Source of the DNA: Aphidius gifuensis | Taxonomy: Eukaryota > Arthropoda > Insecta > Hymenoptera > Braconidae | Length of the DNA: 64,000 nt | Assembly (NCBI RefSeq): GCF_014905175.1 | Contig: NC_057789.1 | Location: 10,616,040-10,680,039, forward strand | Direction of reading: 5' to 3' | In this document: positions 23,061 to 35,171 of the stretch, in pieces | Layout: every line of letters starts with the position of its first letter | How positions within the stretch are numbered: position 1 is the stretch's first letter | Translations under genes and position numbers: made by a program | Notes under the pieces: model-generated | Databases searched by the model: none | Seen by the model: the letters and a program-made list of their open reading frames with translations, nothing else | What the model was told of the DNA's origin: nothing

Positions 23061-23447
23061 GAAATTTAAAAGAAATAAATTGAACCAACAAGTAACAAAA
23101 TGCAATGATCTTAAATATGCATTTGATAAAAGTGGTAATTTTTTGCATAAATAGTAATTTTTTCTATAAATAGCCAGTAAAAATGTTAAAAAAAAAGAAA
23201 TTAAATTATTTGTTATTACCTCTCTCAGGTAATACTTAGTCGATTCGTTTAAAGTCGACTTAACTATTTCGAAATATTTTAAAACTAATATTGATCCGAT
23301 TTCGATTTTCACGTTTTTTCGAAGTAAAATCGAAGTTAAGAATAAATAAAAAAACAAGTATTGTGAGGAATTCAGATAAAAATTGATGACTTTAAAACAT
23401 ATTTGTCAATCTATTACAGCCGTATTCTTATTTGAGATATGGAATAT

Positions 23448-23876
23448 ACCGACTGTCCCATTATAATCTATCAATGGAGTTTTCTCGAAAAATATGGCTT
23501 GAATTGGAAAATGTTTCAAGTAAAAGATGTAGGGTTTGGAAAAGAACATAGAAAATTAAAAAAAAATGCATTCAAAAAATTCAAAAGGGCGGAATTTCAG
23601 GTATGAACGTAGTTTTTTAAAATAGATACTACATTTTTTTTTTGTGCCAAAACGTTTTTTACATCAAAACTAACACTTTTTACTAACACCGTCGATGGAT
23701 TCTTCTAAAAAAATATCGCTTTAATTTTAAAACTGATATTCAGAAAAGTTGCAGCGTTCAAAACGACAAACACAAAAAAAAATCTATTATTTAATTAAAA
23801 CATTTTTCAATTTAAGCTATATTTTTCGAGAAAATTCTATTGATAGATTGAAATGAGACAGTCTGTATAATTAAAA
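23448..23876. mobile_element. Complete MITE, ACTGTCCCATTATAATCTATC termini
   Basis: Left end GACTGTCCCATTATAATCTATC with TTTTCTCGAAAAATATGGCTT; the right end reads the same inverted (AGCTATATTTTTCGAG... then ATAGATTGAAATGAGACAGTC). Inverted ends are about 47 bp. The interior matches 13063-13450 and, inverted, 15225-15400. Confidence 0.75.
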
Positions 23877-24439
23877 TCGATTATTTTGACATTTGCAACG
23901 CAAATAGATTTTAATTTATTCTGTGAAAGACAGAGTGATAGGTTTCAAAAAGAATAAATTATAGGTAAGTGGTTCTCATCTCTATTTAAGTTAGTCAAAA
24001 AAAAGTCACTAGATCGAATCAGTTTCTTCATCAGAGTTGACAAATTCTATATCATCAGAGGACTTATACGTCTTATCTAAGACTCCTAGAATGATTCCTG
24101 AGACAGATCATCTAAAGTTCAATCGTCGATATCTCCAATCCGTGATAAATACAACATACATCAAGAATACATAATAAAAACTATCAATAGATTAGATAAT
24201 AAATGAATTACCTTATAAGTAATACATAATAAATACAGAATGCATGAAAAATATATAATAAATAAATAACATCCATGAATAATGTAATCCTTTCCTTATA
24301 TTGAAAAGGAGAATAAAACCTCTCTTCGAGCTATTTGATTGGCTGTTTATAATAATTCATTTATTTTTGTTTAATTAATTTATTTTTCATTTTGTTTATC
24401 CGTTGCTATGTGTACCCGTTGTTATTTTATTTTTTGCTC
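23877..24439. other. AT-rich spacer
   Basis: No gene. ACTATCAATAGATTAGATAAT and AATACATAATAAATA words repeat loosely at 24150-24280. Confidence 0.4.
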
Positions 24440-25385
24440 ATATGTGATGTTTTGTCAATGATGTAAGAAGGTAGTAAATAGTAAGAAGTATGTATGTAAT
24501 AAATAACTTTACAGTTTTTATTAATTCTTTAGCAGTATTTGCCATAATGAATAGATATAATTATGGAAAATATTGCTGGAAAAATTATTTAGATTACGAA
24601 TTAATTTATTCGGCTATCAAAGTTTGCCATATTTAATTAGTTAAATAGCTATTGGCAAATGTTGCTAGAGAAATAAGATAACCAAAAAAATTAATTTATA
24701 ATCTAGATTAATTTCACAGCAATATTTTTCATATTAAATTAGAATTATTGTGTCAAATAATTATGGCAAATGTTGCTAATGAAAGAATGTGATCAAAAAA
24801 ATATTTCTGAAGAATTTATTGAGATTACTGATTAATTTATTTGGTCACATTCTTTCTTTAGCAACAATTGCCATGATTAGTAATTGAAAATCTATTGGCA
24901 AATGTTGCTAAGAAAAAGATGTAATCAAATAAATTAATTCGTAATCTAGATTAATTCCTCAGCCATTTGGCACAATAGGTTCAATTTAATATAGAAAATA
25001 TTACTGAGAATATTAATATTACCGAAAAATTAATTTATTCGGTTACATTCTTTCCTTAGCAACATTTGCCAATAGTTGTTTAATTGAATAATTATGATTT
25101 ATGGCAAATAATGCTGAGGAAATAATGTGACTAAATAAATTAATCCGTAGTCCAAATAAATTCCTCAGCAATACTTTCTATATTAAATTAAAACTATTGT
25201 GTCGAATGGCTAAGGAATTGATCTAGACTAATAATTAGTTTATTTACTATTCTTTTTTTCTACTATATACTCAAAAGGAAAGTGTAAATTATGAATTAGG
25301 AGATATCGTGAATTTTTACGTAGTGATCAAGATCGAAAAACTTCCTACTACAACCTTCTTACAGCAGTGACAAAACATCACATAT
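24440..25385. mobile_element. TIR element with internal inverted GGCAAATGTTGCT units
   Basis: Ends ATATGTGATGTTTTGTCA and TGACAAAACATCACATAT are inverted, followed inward by GTAAGAAGGT-like words on both sides. The interior alternates the unit GGCAAATGTTGCTAAGAAA...AATTAATTYGTAATCTAGATTA in both orientations at least six times. No transposase. It lies just beyond the last recognisable exon of the eRF1-like pseudogene. Confidence 0.7.
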
Positions 25386-25452
25386 AATAGTGCGCGAAGT
25401 GCGCCAATTGGTTTATCAATTATTAATAATAAATAGCTAAAAAATAATTTAC

Positions 25453-26700
25453 CTCTTCAGACTCGTTTTCTTTTTCTTTGTTTGTCTAATACTTTATTTC
25501 TTTTTCAGCCGGATTAGTCTTATTAACAAAAACGTATCTTCGAACAGTGAGTTTTTCCCAGCAAAGTAGTGTCTTAACATTACGATCATTCAATGCTTTA
25601 AGTGTATTTTTAACACCAGAGCAAAATTTACCGGAATTTTGTGATTTTTCATAATACTAACGATCTATAACATTTAAAAATAAATTAATTTACTCATTAT
25701 TTTTCATTGTAATTACAAATACAGTTTATTAAATTACCAATTGCTTCTTTTTCCTTGAATTAATTCAACATTTTTAAGGGTTCCAGCAACAAATTCAATT
25801 GCTTAATTAAAACCTCCTTGATCTCAATATATAACCTCAACTTGTTCTATTACTTGGGTTTCCAGTTTCTGTTAAAAAAATATAAATAAATTATCTTTTA
25901 ATTCATAAATTGAAGTTTGCCAATAAAACTTACTTGATTCAACATATCTGATTGAGTTATCTGTGGATTATAACCATCAGCCCCAGCTAAAATAAGTTCA
26001 TCGATATCCAGTTTATCATTTAATATGAAACATTCTGTTGCAGCTTTATTAATTTGTTCATCATATTTCAATCCATTTTTTCTACCTATTAAAACAAAAA
26101 TAAATCATAATAAATCAATTATTATCGAATAAATATTGTTATTTTTGCTTTATCAAAATACAAACCGTGTTTTTTGAGTGACTTAACAGTAAATTTACGA
26201 AGTATTTCTTTGCTATTTTGTTGCAGTGTTCCAATAAATATACCTTTACCATCCATAATTATAAAACCAAATTTATAATCTTTTGGTATTAGTCCTAATA
26301 GTGGCTCTATGTTAAACTAAAATATTGTTTGTATTCATAAAATTTCGTCAAATAGCAATATTATAAAAATCATTACCTTGTAATCACATGAGTAAAGGAA
26401 TTCATTGATTTTTTCGTATGGTTCAAAACAAACATGGTCTTCTATTTTTTTTCCATTTTCATCTACAGTTTTACTATAAAAAATGACTACACCATTGAGT
26501 GGTACTAAAAAAAAATAACAAAAATGAGCTTTAATTAAATAAATTAAATAATATTTTAATGTACTTTCTTGGTATTTTGTCAAGCGACGTTTAATGGATT
26601 TTATAGCATCCTTTACTGATAATTTATTTACATGTGATTCAATATTCGATGATTCAGTGAATTCAGCATCCAACATTTATCTGATTCGTGAAATTTTCTT
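25453..26700 (-). pseudogene. eRF1-like translation release factor paralogue, six exons, decayed
   Basis: Six exons with GT-AG borders (26565-26700, 26377-26504, 26166-26316, 25934-26085, 25738-25868, 25453-25664) follow eRF1 from the end of helix-loop NIKS to the C domain. Landmarks: MLDAEFTESSNIESHVNKL (eRF1 NIKS reads NIES), IDHVCFEPYEKIN-type region, KFGFIIMDGKG, RKFTVKSLKKHG, ELILAGADGYNPQITQSDML, AIEFVAGTLKNVELIQ, GVKNTLKAL. eRF1 recognises stop codons and uses GGQ to release the peptide. Here GGQ and about a dozen neighbouring residues are missing after KKHG. In-frame stops: TAA just before MLDAEF, TGA and TAA in exon 5, two TAG in exon 6, plus a one-base insertion near the end of exon 5. 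The first exon(s) are not recognisable. A diverged paralogue that died, not a copy of the working gene. Confidence 0.85.
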
Positions 26701-26704
26701 CTAG

Positions 26705-27535
26705 TGTGTAAATTGAGCACAGATATACCTTTTTCTTGATAATCGTTTATCACAATCAGAATCAATGATATGTCATACAATGTCTACATGTGTTAATTAA
26801 TGAATTATTATTATGATCATTAACAATAGTGATTAACAATAGATTGTAACTATTCGTCAAGTAGTTCTTAAAGATTATGGTGGCTATCATATGGTAAAAT
26901 CATCTAAAATAAATTGGTAAGTAGAATATTCTCATTATTTATATAATCAACTGTTTATTACCTATCAAATAAACCAATAGTTTTTCATAAATATGTAATT
27001 TTTGGCCACAATATTTATAAATGAATTTATAAATTTTATCCACAATTTTATTAAGTTATGCCATAATTACATGAAAATCAATTTTTACAGTTGATTTTAA
27101 TCTTTGTCCTGATTTTTCCATCAATGTTGTTTTTTGATGTCTTTTTATTAATACGATTTGATTCAGTTATGGCTCCTGGTAAATCAGTAACTTATCGTGA
27201 CGTGTTTATATAATTATCGTTTATGAATATATCTTAATAATAAAAAGATAATTAAAATAAATTTAACATATGTCAGTTGAAAAGTAGACTTAATATCATT
27301 TCATTTTAATGTGTAATTATTTCAGTTTACATATTATTTAGTATTATCATTATATTATTCTATGTTACCTTTTATTAACTGATTGTGTTCAATTATCAAT
27401 ACAGTTTTTGAAAAACCGAGTCTGTTTTTCAATTTAACAAATTGTAGTTAAATACCTACATTAATATGATATTAATGTTTTTATTAATGTTTTTATTAAT
27501 TCATCATCATTTTTTATTCTATTGACTTTACACAA
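26705..27535. other. Spacer upstream of the eRF1-like relic
   Basis: Minus-strand 26745-26790 has a faint ISLILI-like word where an eRF1 upstream exon would be, too weak to call. The rest is AT-rich with no supported gene. Confidence 0.3.
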
Positions 27536-28420
27536 TTTTTACAAACCAAGTTTTGTTCTTACGAGAGTATTTTACTCTCAGTCCTATACACTTACGATGA
27601 GATGTCAAGTCTCATTCTCCACATCGAACGACTATATATTTTCTCAGTTCTTTATTGCAGATACTACAATATATTCTTTTTGGTTGATCACCATTTTTAT
27701 CAAATATGTCATCATTGTCTCTTTCAACATTAACTTGTTCTTGTTTATCATCATTGTTATTCAATTGATCATCATCATTTTTAGCAACATCACCGTCTTC
27801 ATGATCATCATTTTCATTTTTTTTTATATTCATCAATAACTGAACTATTACATTTTTTGTTTTCTTTATTATTTATGATATGATTACTTTTAGCAATATT
27901 TTGTTTTTGTTGTACGCCATTTTTAACATTGTCAGTTTCAGCACCACCTTCTTCTTGTTTATCATCATCGACGACTGAACTGTTACATTTTTTGTTTTCT
28001 TTATTATTTATGATATGATTATCACTGTCAGAAATATTTTGTTTTTGTTAATCACCATTTTATCATTTTTTGTTTCAGCACCATCTTGTTGTTGTCTATA
28101 ATCATGGTTATTTGTTTTTATATCATCATCATTTGTAGCAACATCTTCCTCTACTTGATTATCATTTTTATTTTTTTTTTCCTTAATTTTTTATCGAATA
28201 AGAGATTGAAAATTTGATAAAATTTTATTTGATTTTTTTTTTTCCGTTATCAATTAATTTTAGGTCAATAACTTCATTGGTTGTTGATTTATTTTTTTTT
28301 TAATCAGTTATTATTATATTTACATTTCTCGCTGGTGTACCATCTTGTTAATGTGATGGATATCTTTGACGTGCATAATAAGGAGTTTTTATAACATTAA
28401 TACTTTTCTTAACAAGAAGG
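27536..28420 (-). pseudogene. Acidic Asn-rich protein ending in a broken PHD finger
   Basis: Minus-strand order: TPYYARQRYPSH near 28390, acidic Asn/Asp/Gln stretches with a ~130-base internal duplication (HIINNKENKKCNSSV twice, about 28010 and 27880), then a zinc-finger-like end at 27650-27540. That end reads YCSICNKELRKYIVVRCGE, then TGA where a cysteine is expected, then DLTSHRKCIGL and KNKTWF, after which a missing base hides the final CxxC. Spacing C-x2-C...C-x2-[C]-x4-H-x2-C...W fits a PHD finger. PHD fingers are found in chromatin readers and in some LINE ORF1 proteins; which applies cannot be told here. Confidence 0.5.
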
Positions 28421-28588
28421 AAAATTGGGGAATCAAAAATTGACAATAAGTAAATTGCAAAAAAAATTTCTATTGGTTTTGTTTTAATACAAATTATCTT
28501 TATTTAGTTTTAGTTTAGACTCAATTTTTTTAAAAATATTTAAAAGGTTATTATTATTTTTTAGTTTTTCAGTACGTTTTTTTACTTA

Positions 28589-28620
28589 CTAGACATGCCC
28601 GGCGGCCGCGAGCGGCCGCC
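28589..28620 (-). other. Helitron 2 3' terminus (hairpin plus CTAG)
   Basis: 9-bp stem GGCGGCCGC/GCGGCCGCC with a two-base loop (28601-28620), then GGGCATGT and CTAG on the minus strand. The hairpin sequence is unrelated to that of Helitron 1, so the two elements belong to different families although CATG precedes CTAG closely in both. Confidence 0.85.
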
Positions 28621-28694
28621 TCTGTCGTTTCCATTCTGTTCCAGTCCATTCCGTGTACAACATTTTCTTAGTTCATTTTAAACTTTATTTATTA

Positions 28695-28862
28695 AGGCGT
28701 GTGGCCACTATCATAGTTTTTCGAACAAGTTCTATGCCATAGTCCATTTATTACCAGAAACATCTAGATTATTGCCAGTTATCACTGAAAAAGTCAGTTG
28801 TTTCTGGTAATAAATGGACTATGGCATAGAACTTGTTCAAAATAACTAATAGCCTCACGCCT
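28695..28862. mobile_element. Palindromic MITE 1 nested in Helitron 2
   Basis: Left arm AGGCGTGTGGC... with GAACAAGTTCTATGCCATAG and TCCATTTATTACCAGAAAC is repeated inverted on the right, ending GCCTCACGCCT. The arms cover nearly all of the element and the loop is about 30 bases. Confidence 0.8.
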
Positions 28863-28900
28863 ACTAACTATGTTAAACATTTATTTTAGAAACTTCAACA

Positions 28901-29064
28901 GCACCCGTATTCACAGAGCAAATTTTATACAATTTGGGGCTTTTTTTTGCCACTGATGGCGCTTGTCAAATTTTTTTTATATAGATTTCACATACAAAAT
29001 CTTCACAAGCGCCGCCAGTGGAGGAAAAAAGCCCTAAATTGTAATGCCCTGTGAATACGGGTGC
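28901..29064. mobile_element. Palindromic MITE 2 nested in Helitron 2
   Basis: GCACCCGTATTCACAG at 28901 returns inverted as CTGTGAATACGGGTGC ending 29064. Inner arms GGGCTTTTTTTTGCCACTG and GGCGCTTGTCAA pair with ACAAGCGCCGCCAGTGG...GCCC. Fold-back structure with no coding. Confidence 0.8.
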
Positions 29065-29455
29065 GGTATAAGGTACTTTCTGTTGAGTGGTTATTTTTTT
29101 TCACTTCAATGCGCGTGATCATACACATGCGCATATTATATAAACATGATGAGAGAACAAAGGCGTCGAACAAATAATTCTCAAAAAATAAGAATTGAAA
29201 CGTAGCTGATCCAGCCCCTCATGTACTACGCTGTTGCAAACTGACTCTTTGCTGACTGCGCAGTCAACTACGCATGTGCAAAAATCAATAGGAATAAAAA
29301 TAAACATCCAAAAGAAAGCACCTATAATTCAAAAAAGAAATCCATAACTAAGTATTTTTTAATAATAAATTTCGAAGCTTTATAAAAAGAACTTTGTTAT
29401 TATTGTTCTTAGCATAATACCAATATCAGATAATTAGTCTTCAAAAATTATTGAA
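29065..29455. other. Helitron 2 3' noncoding segment
   Basis: Between MITE 2 and the helicase stop. AT-rich, nothing recognised. Confidence 0.4.
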
Positions 29456-32400
29456 TTATCGAAATAATTCCGTATACACATAATTTTTGACAGAATTCGA
29501 TTCTCTTTGGTTACCTAAGTATATTTTTAGAGAGTCCCATGATCGAACTCTTGATAGGGCAACATACAATTGACCATGATTAAAAATATCTCTCCTAAAA
29601 TCAATTCCAATTTTTTCAAAAGTTTGCCCTTGTGATTTATTTATTGTCATAGCAAAAGCTAACTTAATTGGAAACTGTCGTCTCCCGAACTCAAACGGAT
29701 AAGCATCATCACTATACAAAGTAATACGATTAATAAAAACAATTTCGCCTCTTTTATCACCCGTTAATATTTTACATCTCAGTAAATGATTTGAACAATC
29801 TAATACTTGCAATCTCGTTCCATTACATAGCCCTTCATTAACAGATAAATTTCTAATCAACATAACTACAGTGTTTTGTCTTAATCGTAATTTGGGGGAT
29901 TCAAAGTTTCTAAAAATTCTGGTAATAGGGTTTCAGAAATATCACCATTGTCACAGTTTTTAATACTGTTTATACTCGAATAAATTTTTTCTGTTGATTT
30001 ATCTAATAATTCAACAACTCTCATGTTGATATCGTCTACATCGACATTTCTGGCCGATAAAATAGCCCAGTTTTCTAATTTACCATATTCTTTATTTTTT
30101 ATAACTTGCCCGTAAACATCTTCAGCTATATCAGCCTCACGTGGTGCGATACAATGGTCTGGTAGATTTAAATCAGAATCATTATAATTTGCTGTGCCAT
30201 CACCTACTGTTAATAAATACTTACTGAATTCAACTTCTCCTGGGCGTGTTCGCATATTTTTAGTCAATGTGTACTCAGTAAAATATGGCCACAAATGAGT
30301 AAATTTAATCGACAAATCAACTAATTCACCACGAGTTGCATTTTTTTTTACTGGTAGCAATTGTCGAAAATCGCCACCAAGACTCAATATTTTTCCTCCA
30401 AACGGTTCATCTTTATTCATTACGTCACGCAAAGTTCGATCTACGAATTCCAATGCATATTTGGGTGACATTGGTGCTTCATCCCACATTATAACATCCA
30501 TCTTCCTGCAATAATCAGCTTCTTTTGATTGAGCTGTAATAGTTAATGAAGAATCACTATATAAAGCAATTGGAATTTTGAAGGTTTTGTGAACCGTTTT
30601 TCCACCTGGAAGTAAAGTTGCTGCAATACCAGTATAGGCCATAGTGCTTACATTTTTACTTAGACTGCGCAGTAAATGATACAAAGTTGTATAAATGTAA
30701 GTTTTCCAGATCCTCAGGTTATTAATAAAGAAACATTTTGATGCAGTGCTGTTAACATCTACAGCTCTTTTCAAAATAGTATCAACGACTGCTTTTTGTT
30801 CATCATTAAGTAATTCATATTGTCTTGACCCAGTATCTTTGTGCTGTTCAAGTGAAATTTTAGTATCATCATTCTCAATTTCTGTAATTTGTGACATTGA
30901 AAATCCTTCAAGCTCGACCTTTCATTCTGTAATAATGTATTTATTTTAATGTAGGCAGTTCTGTGTGCTTGATGCAATGGCATTGATCTAGAATAATCTT
31001 GAGACAGTGCATCTTTAAATTCTTCCCACAACTCTTCTGGATGGATAGGATGGCAATGAAGTAAAATTCGTACGAATAATTGTCGTAATTGGAGAGGCAT
31101 CATCCAAACTTCTGCTTCATGCATGGCATTTTTCCATTCATTATCATCCTCTATTAAACCCAATGCTAAACACGTACTAACATATGTTTCATGTACAATT
31201 CCATCAACTGTTCGCAAATTTTCATAGCTTGTAGCACCTTTAGTGCAAATCAAAAGCAACCTTAAATGAAATAATTCACTTTGCGCTGGGCTGACTGAGT
31301 ACATCCGTCCCAAAGTACTGAAATGACTTTTTCGTTGTTGCCAAGTATAAGTAGATGTACCTGCTAACTTTTTATAAACATACTCCGTCGGTATTTCAGA
31401 ATATGTAAGATCCCTTGCTTGTGGATCATGAGCATTTAAAGCAAAATAGGCAATTAACATTGACTCTTTATTTAAAGCAGCTTGAATTGCGTCTTCATTA
31501 TCAATATCGTCAACCATAACTGTTTGTTGATTTGGCAAATGTACAGGTAGTCTCACCACAGCATGACTTCTACGTAAAGAATAATTTAGAATTCGCGCAC
31601 AAGCTTCAGGAGGACTAACGTAGCGAGTCTCTATGAACTCACGAATTTCATCATGATGAATTGTTTGATCAACTTGATCTCCATTTGTATCTGTTTCTTG
31701 TACAACAATTGCAGCAGCATCATGACCTTTATATATGTATTTATATAAATATTTTACTGCTTTGATGCTCGAAACAACTTCTACATTAATGTGACAATTC
31801 AAGAGAAGTGATAATTCTCTATTGTATGGCACTACATGTTTGTTGCTAAAAATGAAACCATCTTGGCGAGTGTAGGTCCCAGTGTCACGGCGTCTATACT
31901 GAGGATAACCATTTTCATCCAGAGTTGTTGTATCAGCAAACGCTTTAGGATAATGTTTAGAACATTTACCATTATCATCTAGGCACCAGTCGCCACATGG
32001 GCCATGAATCATATTTTTTTTTACAATTTCATACAATCGAGGATTTTTATTTGGATTAGGAATTTCTGCTGAAATGAATTTATCTACAATTTCTGGAGTT
32101 GTTATTTTTGAATTGTGTTGCAAAGTTAATAATAAATGAACATGTGGTAACCCACGTTTTTGATATTCAATAACGAAAAGCTTGAACTGCTTGAACTGCA
32201 CCAAATATCTTTTTATCTTTAATAGTGTTAATGAATTCTTTTTTTTTACCTTCAAAAACACGTGCAACTAAATCCGGTCTATCCGAAGCGATTTGGCCAT
32301 CCAAAAGATTTTTAGTAATTTCTTTCCATTTTGGATTAGACGTCATGGTAATAAATATATCGGGTTTGCCGTATCTACGAACAATAGCCATCGCATCTTG

Positions 32401-33984
32401 ATATGTTTGTAGCATATTGCGTGGCGAGCCTTGATATGTTGATGGAAGAATCACAACTTTACCAATTTGACTATTAGTATTATCTGCCCTGTTTTGCAAG
32501 TGTTCAAGTAAACCTTCATAGGAATCAACTCTCATTTGTTTTTGATTATTTCGTAAGAACGTCATTCTATCCCTTCCTATTTTTACATAATGATCTACAA
32601 CCCATTGTTGAAATAATCGCCGGCCCATTAAAATGTGTGTGTTACAATTGTCACGAATGGCCATTCTATATTTAATGTAAGCGTTTCTCGTGACTCTTCG
32701 TACGCTATTTTCCATTCTGATTCCATCATGCCATCCTTTAGTGCCATAAGGATAAAATATTGGATAAGTCCATGTAACATTTTCATTCATTGCCGAAACA
32801 TATTGTAGCTCTTTAGTATGTTTATTACGTATCGTTACATATGATTCTGGAATTTCACCTTCAGATGTAGTTGAAAATACAGCTGCAACTTCATTAACTC
32901 GTTGAAAATTATATCGTCTATGGTCGAGTCCTTTTTTAAGAGTAAATAATAATTGTAATGCTGGTTCAATACCATGATTCGCTGTTGTCATTAAATCTAA
33001 CTCGTCTTTCATCATTTGATAAGACTGCGCAAATACATTATGCTGTCGCATAGCTATATCAATTGTTTCTAAAACTTCTCTGTTCAAATCTCTATGATTG
33101 TGTAGACGATAATCCACTGCTTCATTCGAATCAACTATGAAGAGTTTACCATTACTTGGCAGTTCATTGTTAGCTGGATATAAAGAGGTATTAATCTGAT
33201 CGTAAATTTGTCCTTGAATTTTGAAACAAAATGGACCAGGTTGTCGACTTCTGAACGAAACTAAATTAGCATTAAATGAAGCAAATGAAAATGAACTATT
33301 ATAAGGTCGTATATGGTCATAGAAATGACTTGACAATGGATGGGTACCAGAAAATAAGGCTGTTATAATCGATGGTGGATCAGGCAAAGGATCTAATTTA
33401 ACTTTACCATGGCTACAACAATCATTAAATGATCGTCCTTTATTGATGACTTTTTCTGATAAAAAGTGTTTTGCCATGCAATGTATACAAAGAATATTCA
33501 TTGGGCCAAGATAATGTTCGAGTATATTTAATTCATCTAAATCATTATTTATTTGAGGACCAATTATTTGTAACTGCTGATGGTTTTGCAAGGAAGTAAC
33601 ATCAGTTATTACAGGCATTCTGGAAATAATGATAGGCTCATCATCCTTAATTTCAAACACCTGTTTTCTTTTTTTTTGATGATTTGACTCAACTGTGTTA
33701 GGAGTCGTAACTTTTAATTTATCTGAAACATTATTCATTTGAGGTCTAATTATTTGTAACTGATGATTTTGCAATAAAGTTATATTAGTAATGATAGGTC
33801 TGTTAGAAATACATGTAGGTTCATCATCTTTAATTACGAACTGTTGTTTTCTTTTTTTTTTATGAATCGATTGAATATCAGGAGTTATGACGTCAAATTC
33901 ATCATTTTTAATTGCAAGAAGTTGTTTTCTTCTTTTTCGATGAGAACTTTGGGTACTAATATCGGGCTGAATAGTATTTTGCAT
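29456..33984 (-). pseudogene. Helitron Rep-helicase polyprotein, full span, three frameshifts
   Basis: Four overlapping or adjoining frames (33984-32167, 32267-30771, 30897-29881, 29863-29456) form one protein of about 1480 residues. The N-terminus has KRKQ-type basic repeats. Rep follows with CIHCMAKHF zinc ligands, HUH motif GLPHVHLLLTL, KYLYKYIYKGHD tyrosines, then Pif1 helicase with WDEAPM, GGDFRQLLPV and FAMTINKSQGQTF. The frame changes near 32200, 30830 and 29885. The Walker A region reads NLRIWKT where copy 1 has GPGGSGKT, so ATP binding is lost. Otherwise similar to copy 1 at protein level but clearly diverged. Confidence 0.9.
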
Positions 33985-33990
33985 TTTGTT

Positions 33991-35171
33991 TAACCGCTGA
34001 TTAATTATTTAATTAACTATAACTCGACTATTTTGTTGATCAAACTGTTTGACTATTTATATCTATTTACTTATCTAATTTCTAATTATCTTTTTCATTC
34101 AACTTAGTCTTTTTATCTGTTTCAACTATTTATTTCTAATTATCTTTTATTTCAACTTGGTCTTTTCATCTGTTTCAATCAACTGTTTTTTTCTAATTAA
34201 CTTATTGATGGATAGGATTGGGAAGGATAGGAATGTGATAGATGAACCTGCAAAGAGTATTGAGAGAAAAAGTAAATTAAATACACAAATTGTCATTAAT
34301 CTAGAGGTTAGATTTGTAACCTCCTTTTAATTTTACTGGTGTCCCGAAACCAGCAAGATATTAATAAAATGATACCCCGGTAATTAATCAAAATTTTAAT
34401 TTTTATTATAAGGAATTATTGTAAATAAATAATGAAAATCGACAAAAAAATTACAAAACGATTTGTAGCTGTCTAATTTGACATCAACCTTTGACTTGCT
34501 TTATTTTTTTTATTAAGACCTGTTTACAGCGCGCAATACTCTCCTCTAGTGTGTCTACTGAGTACTGTCTAAGCTAATTTCAGTGAAATTCTAGTGAGTA
34601 GTGGTGCAAGGACAACTTGCATGTGGACACACCGCTTAACTTCATCTTTGCGCCATCTATACTGTTTACTCAGTTATTACTCAAATCCGCCATTCACCGC
34701 CATTATTATTGATAAATGATAATTAATACTTTATACAGAATATTGTTATTGTTTATCAGTTTATTATTCACTGTTGTTTTTAAAATTTATGGTATAAGTA
34801 TACACTTGGTTTTGATTGAATTTTCAATTAAAATATACCTATGTCTTTAATTTATTTAATGAATCTATTTTGTTTCTAGGTATAAATTGTAAGATAAATT
34901 TATACAACACCACTTAAACTGACAGACAATATTGCTATATAGCAAAATAATGAAAGAAGATATGAAAATGAATCACAAAAAGTCATTGGTCATGGATACT
35001 TTACAATGCAATATTATCATCTTGGATCTGCAAATGAGACATGACAATAAAACACTTGGACTAATTTTTTCCAACCTTGAAAGACATTAAAATAATGAAA
35101 TGTTGTATAATTTTTTTTTTAGCCAGTGAAATGGAATAACCACCAGATGAACATGCTTATAACAATGACAA
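33991..35171. other. Spacer that must contain the Helitron 2 5' end
   Basis: No gene. 34060-34200 repeats TCTAATTATCTTTTTCATTCAACTTAG-like words about three times. A faint coding island near 34950-35040 on the plus strand may belong to the arrestin relic. Confidence 0.35.

Larger units (their letters stand above)
28589..33990 (-). mobile_element. Helitron, copy 2, nearly full-length
   Basis: The minus-strand element's 3' end is CTAG at 28589-28592 with host A on the plus strand at 28588. A GC-rich hairpin lies 9 bases inside. Coding extends to 33984; the TC 5' end must be beyond that but is not identifiable without a second copy. Two palindromic MITEs sit in the 3' noncoding part. Confidence 0.85.

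Noticed and set aside
25453..26700. Working alternative release factor using readthrough of its own stops
   Set aside because: Five stops of all three types plus a frameshift and loss of GGQ are better explained by pseudogene decay.
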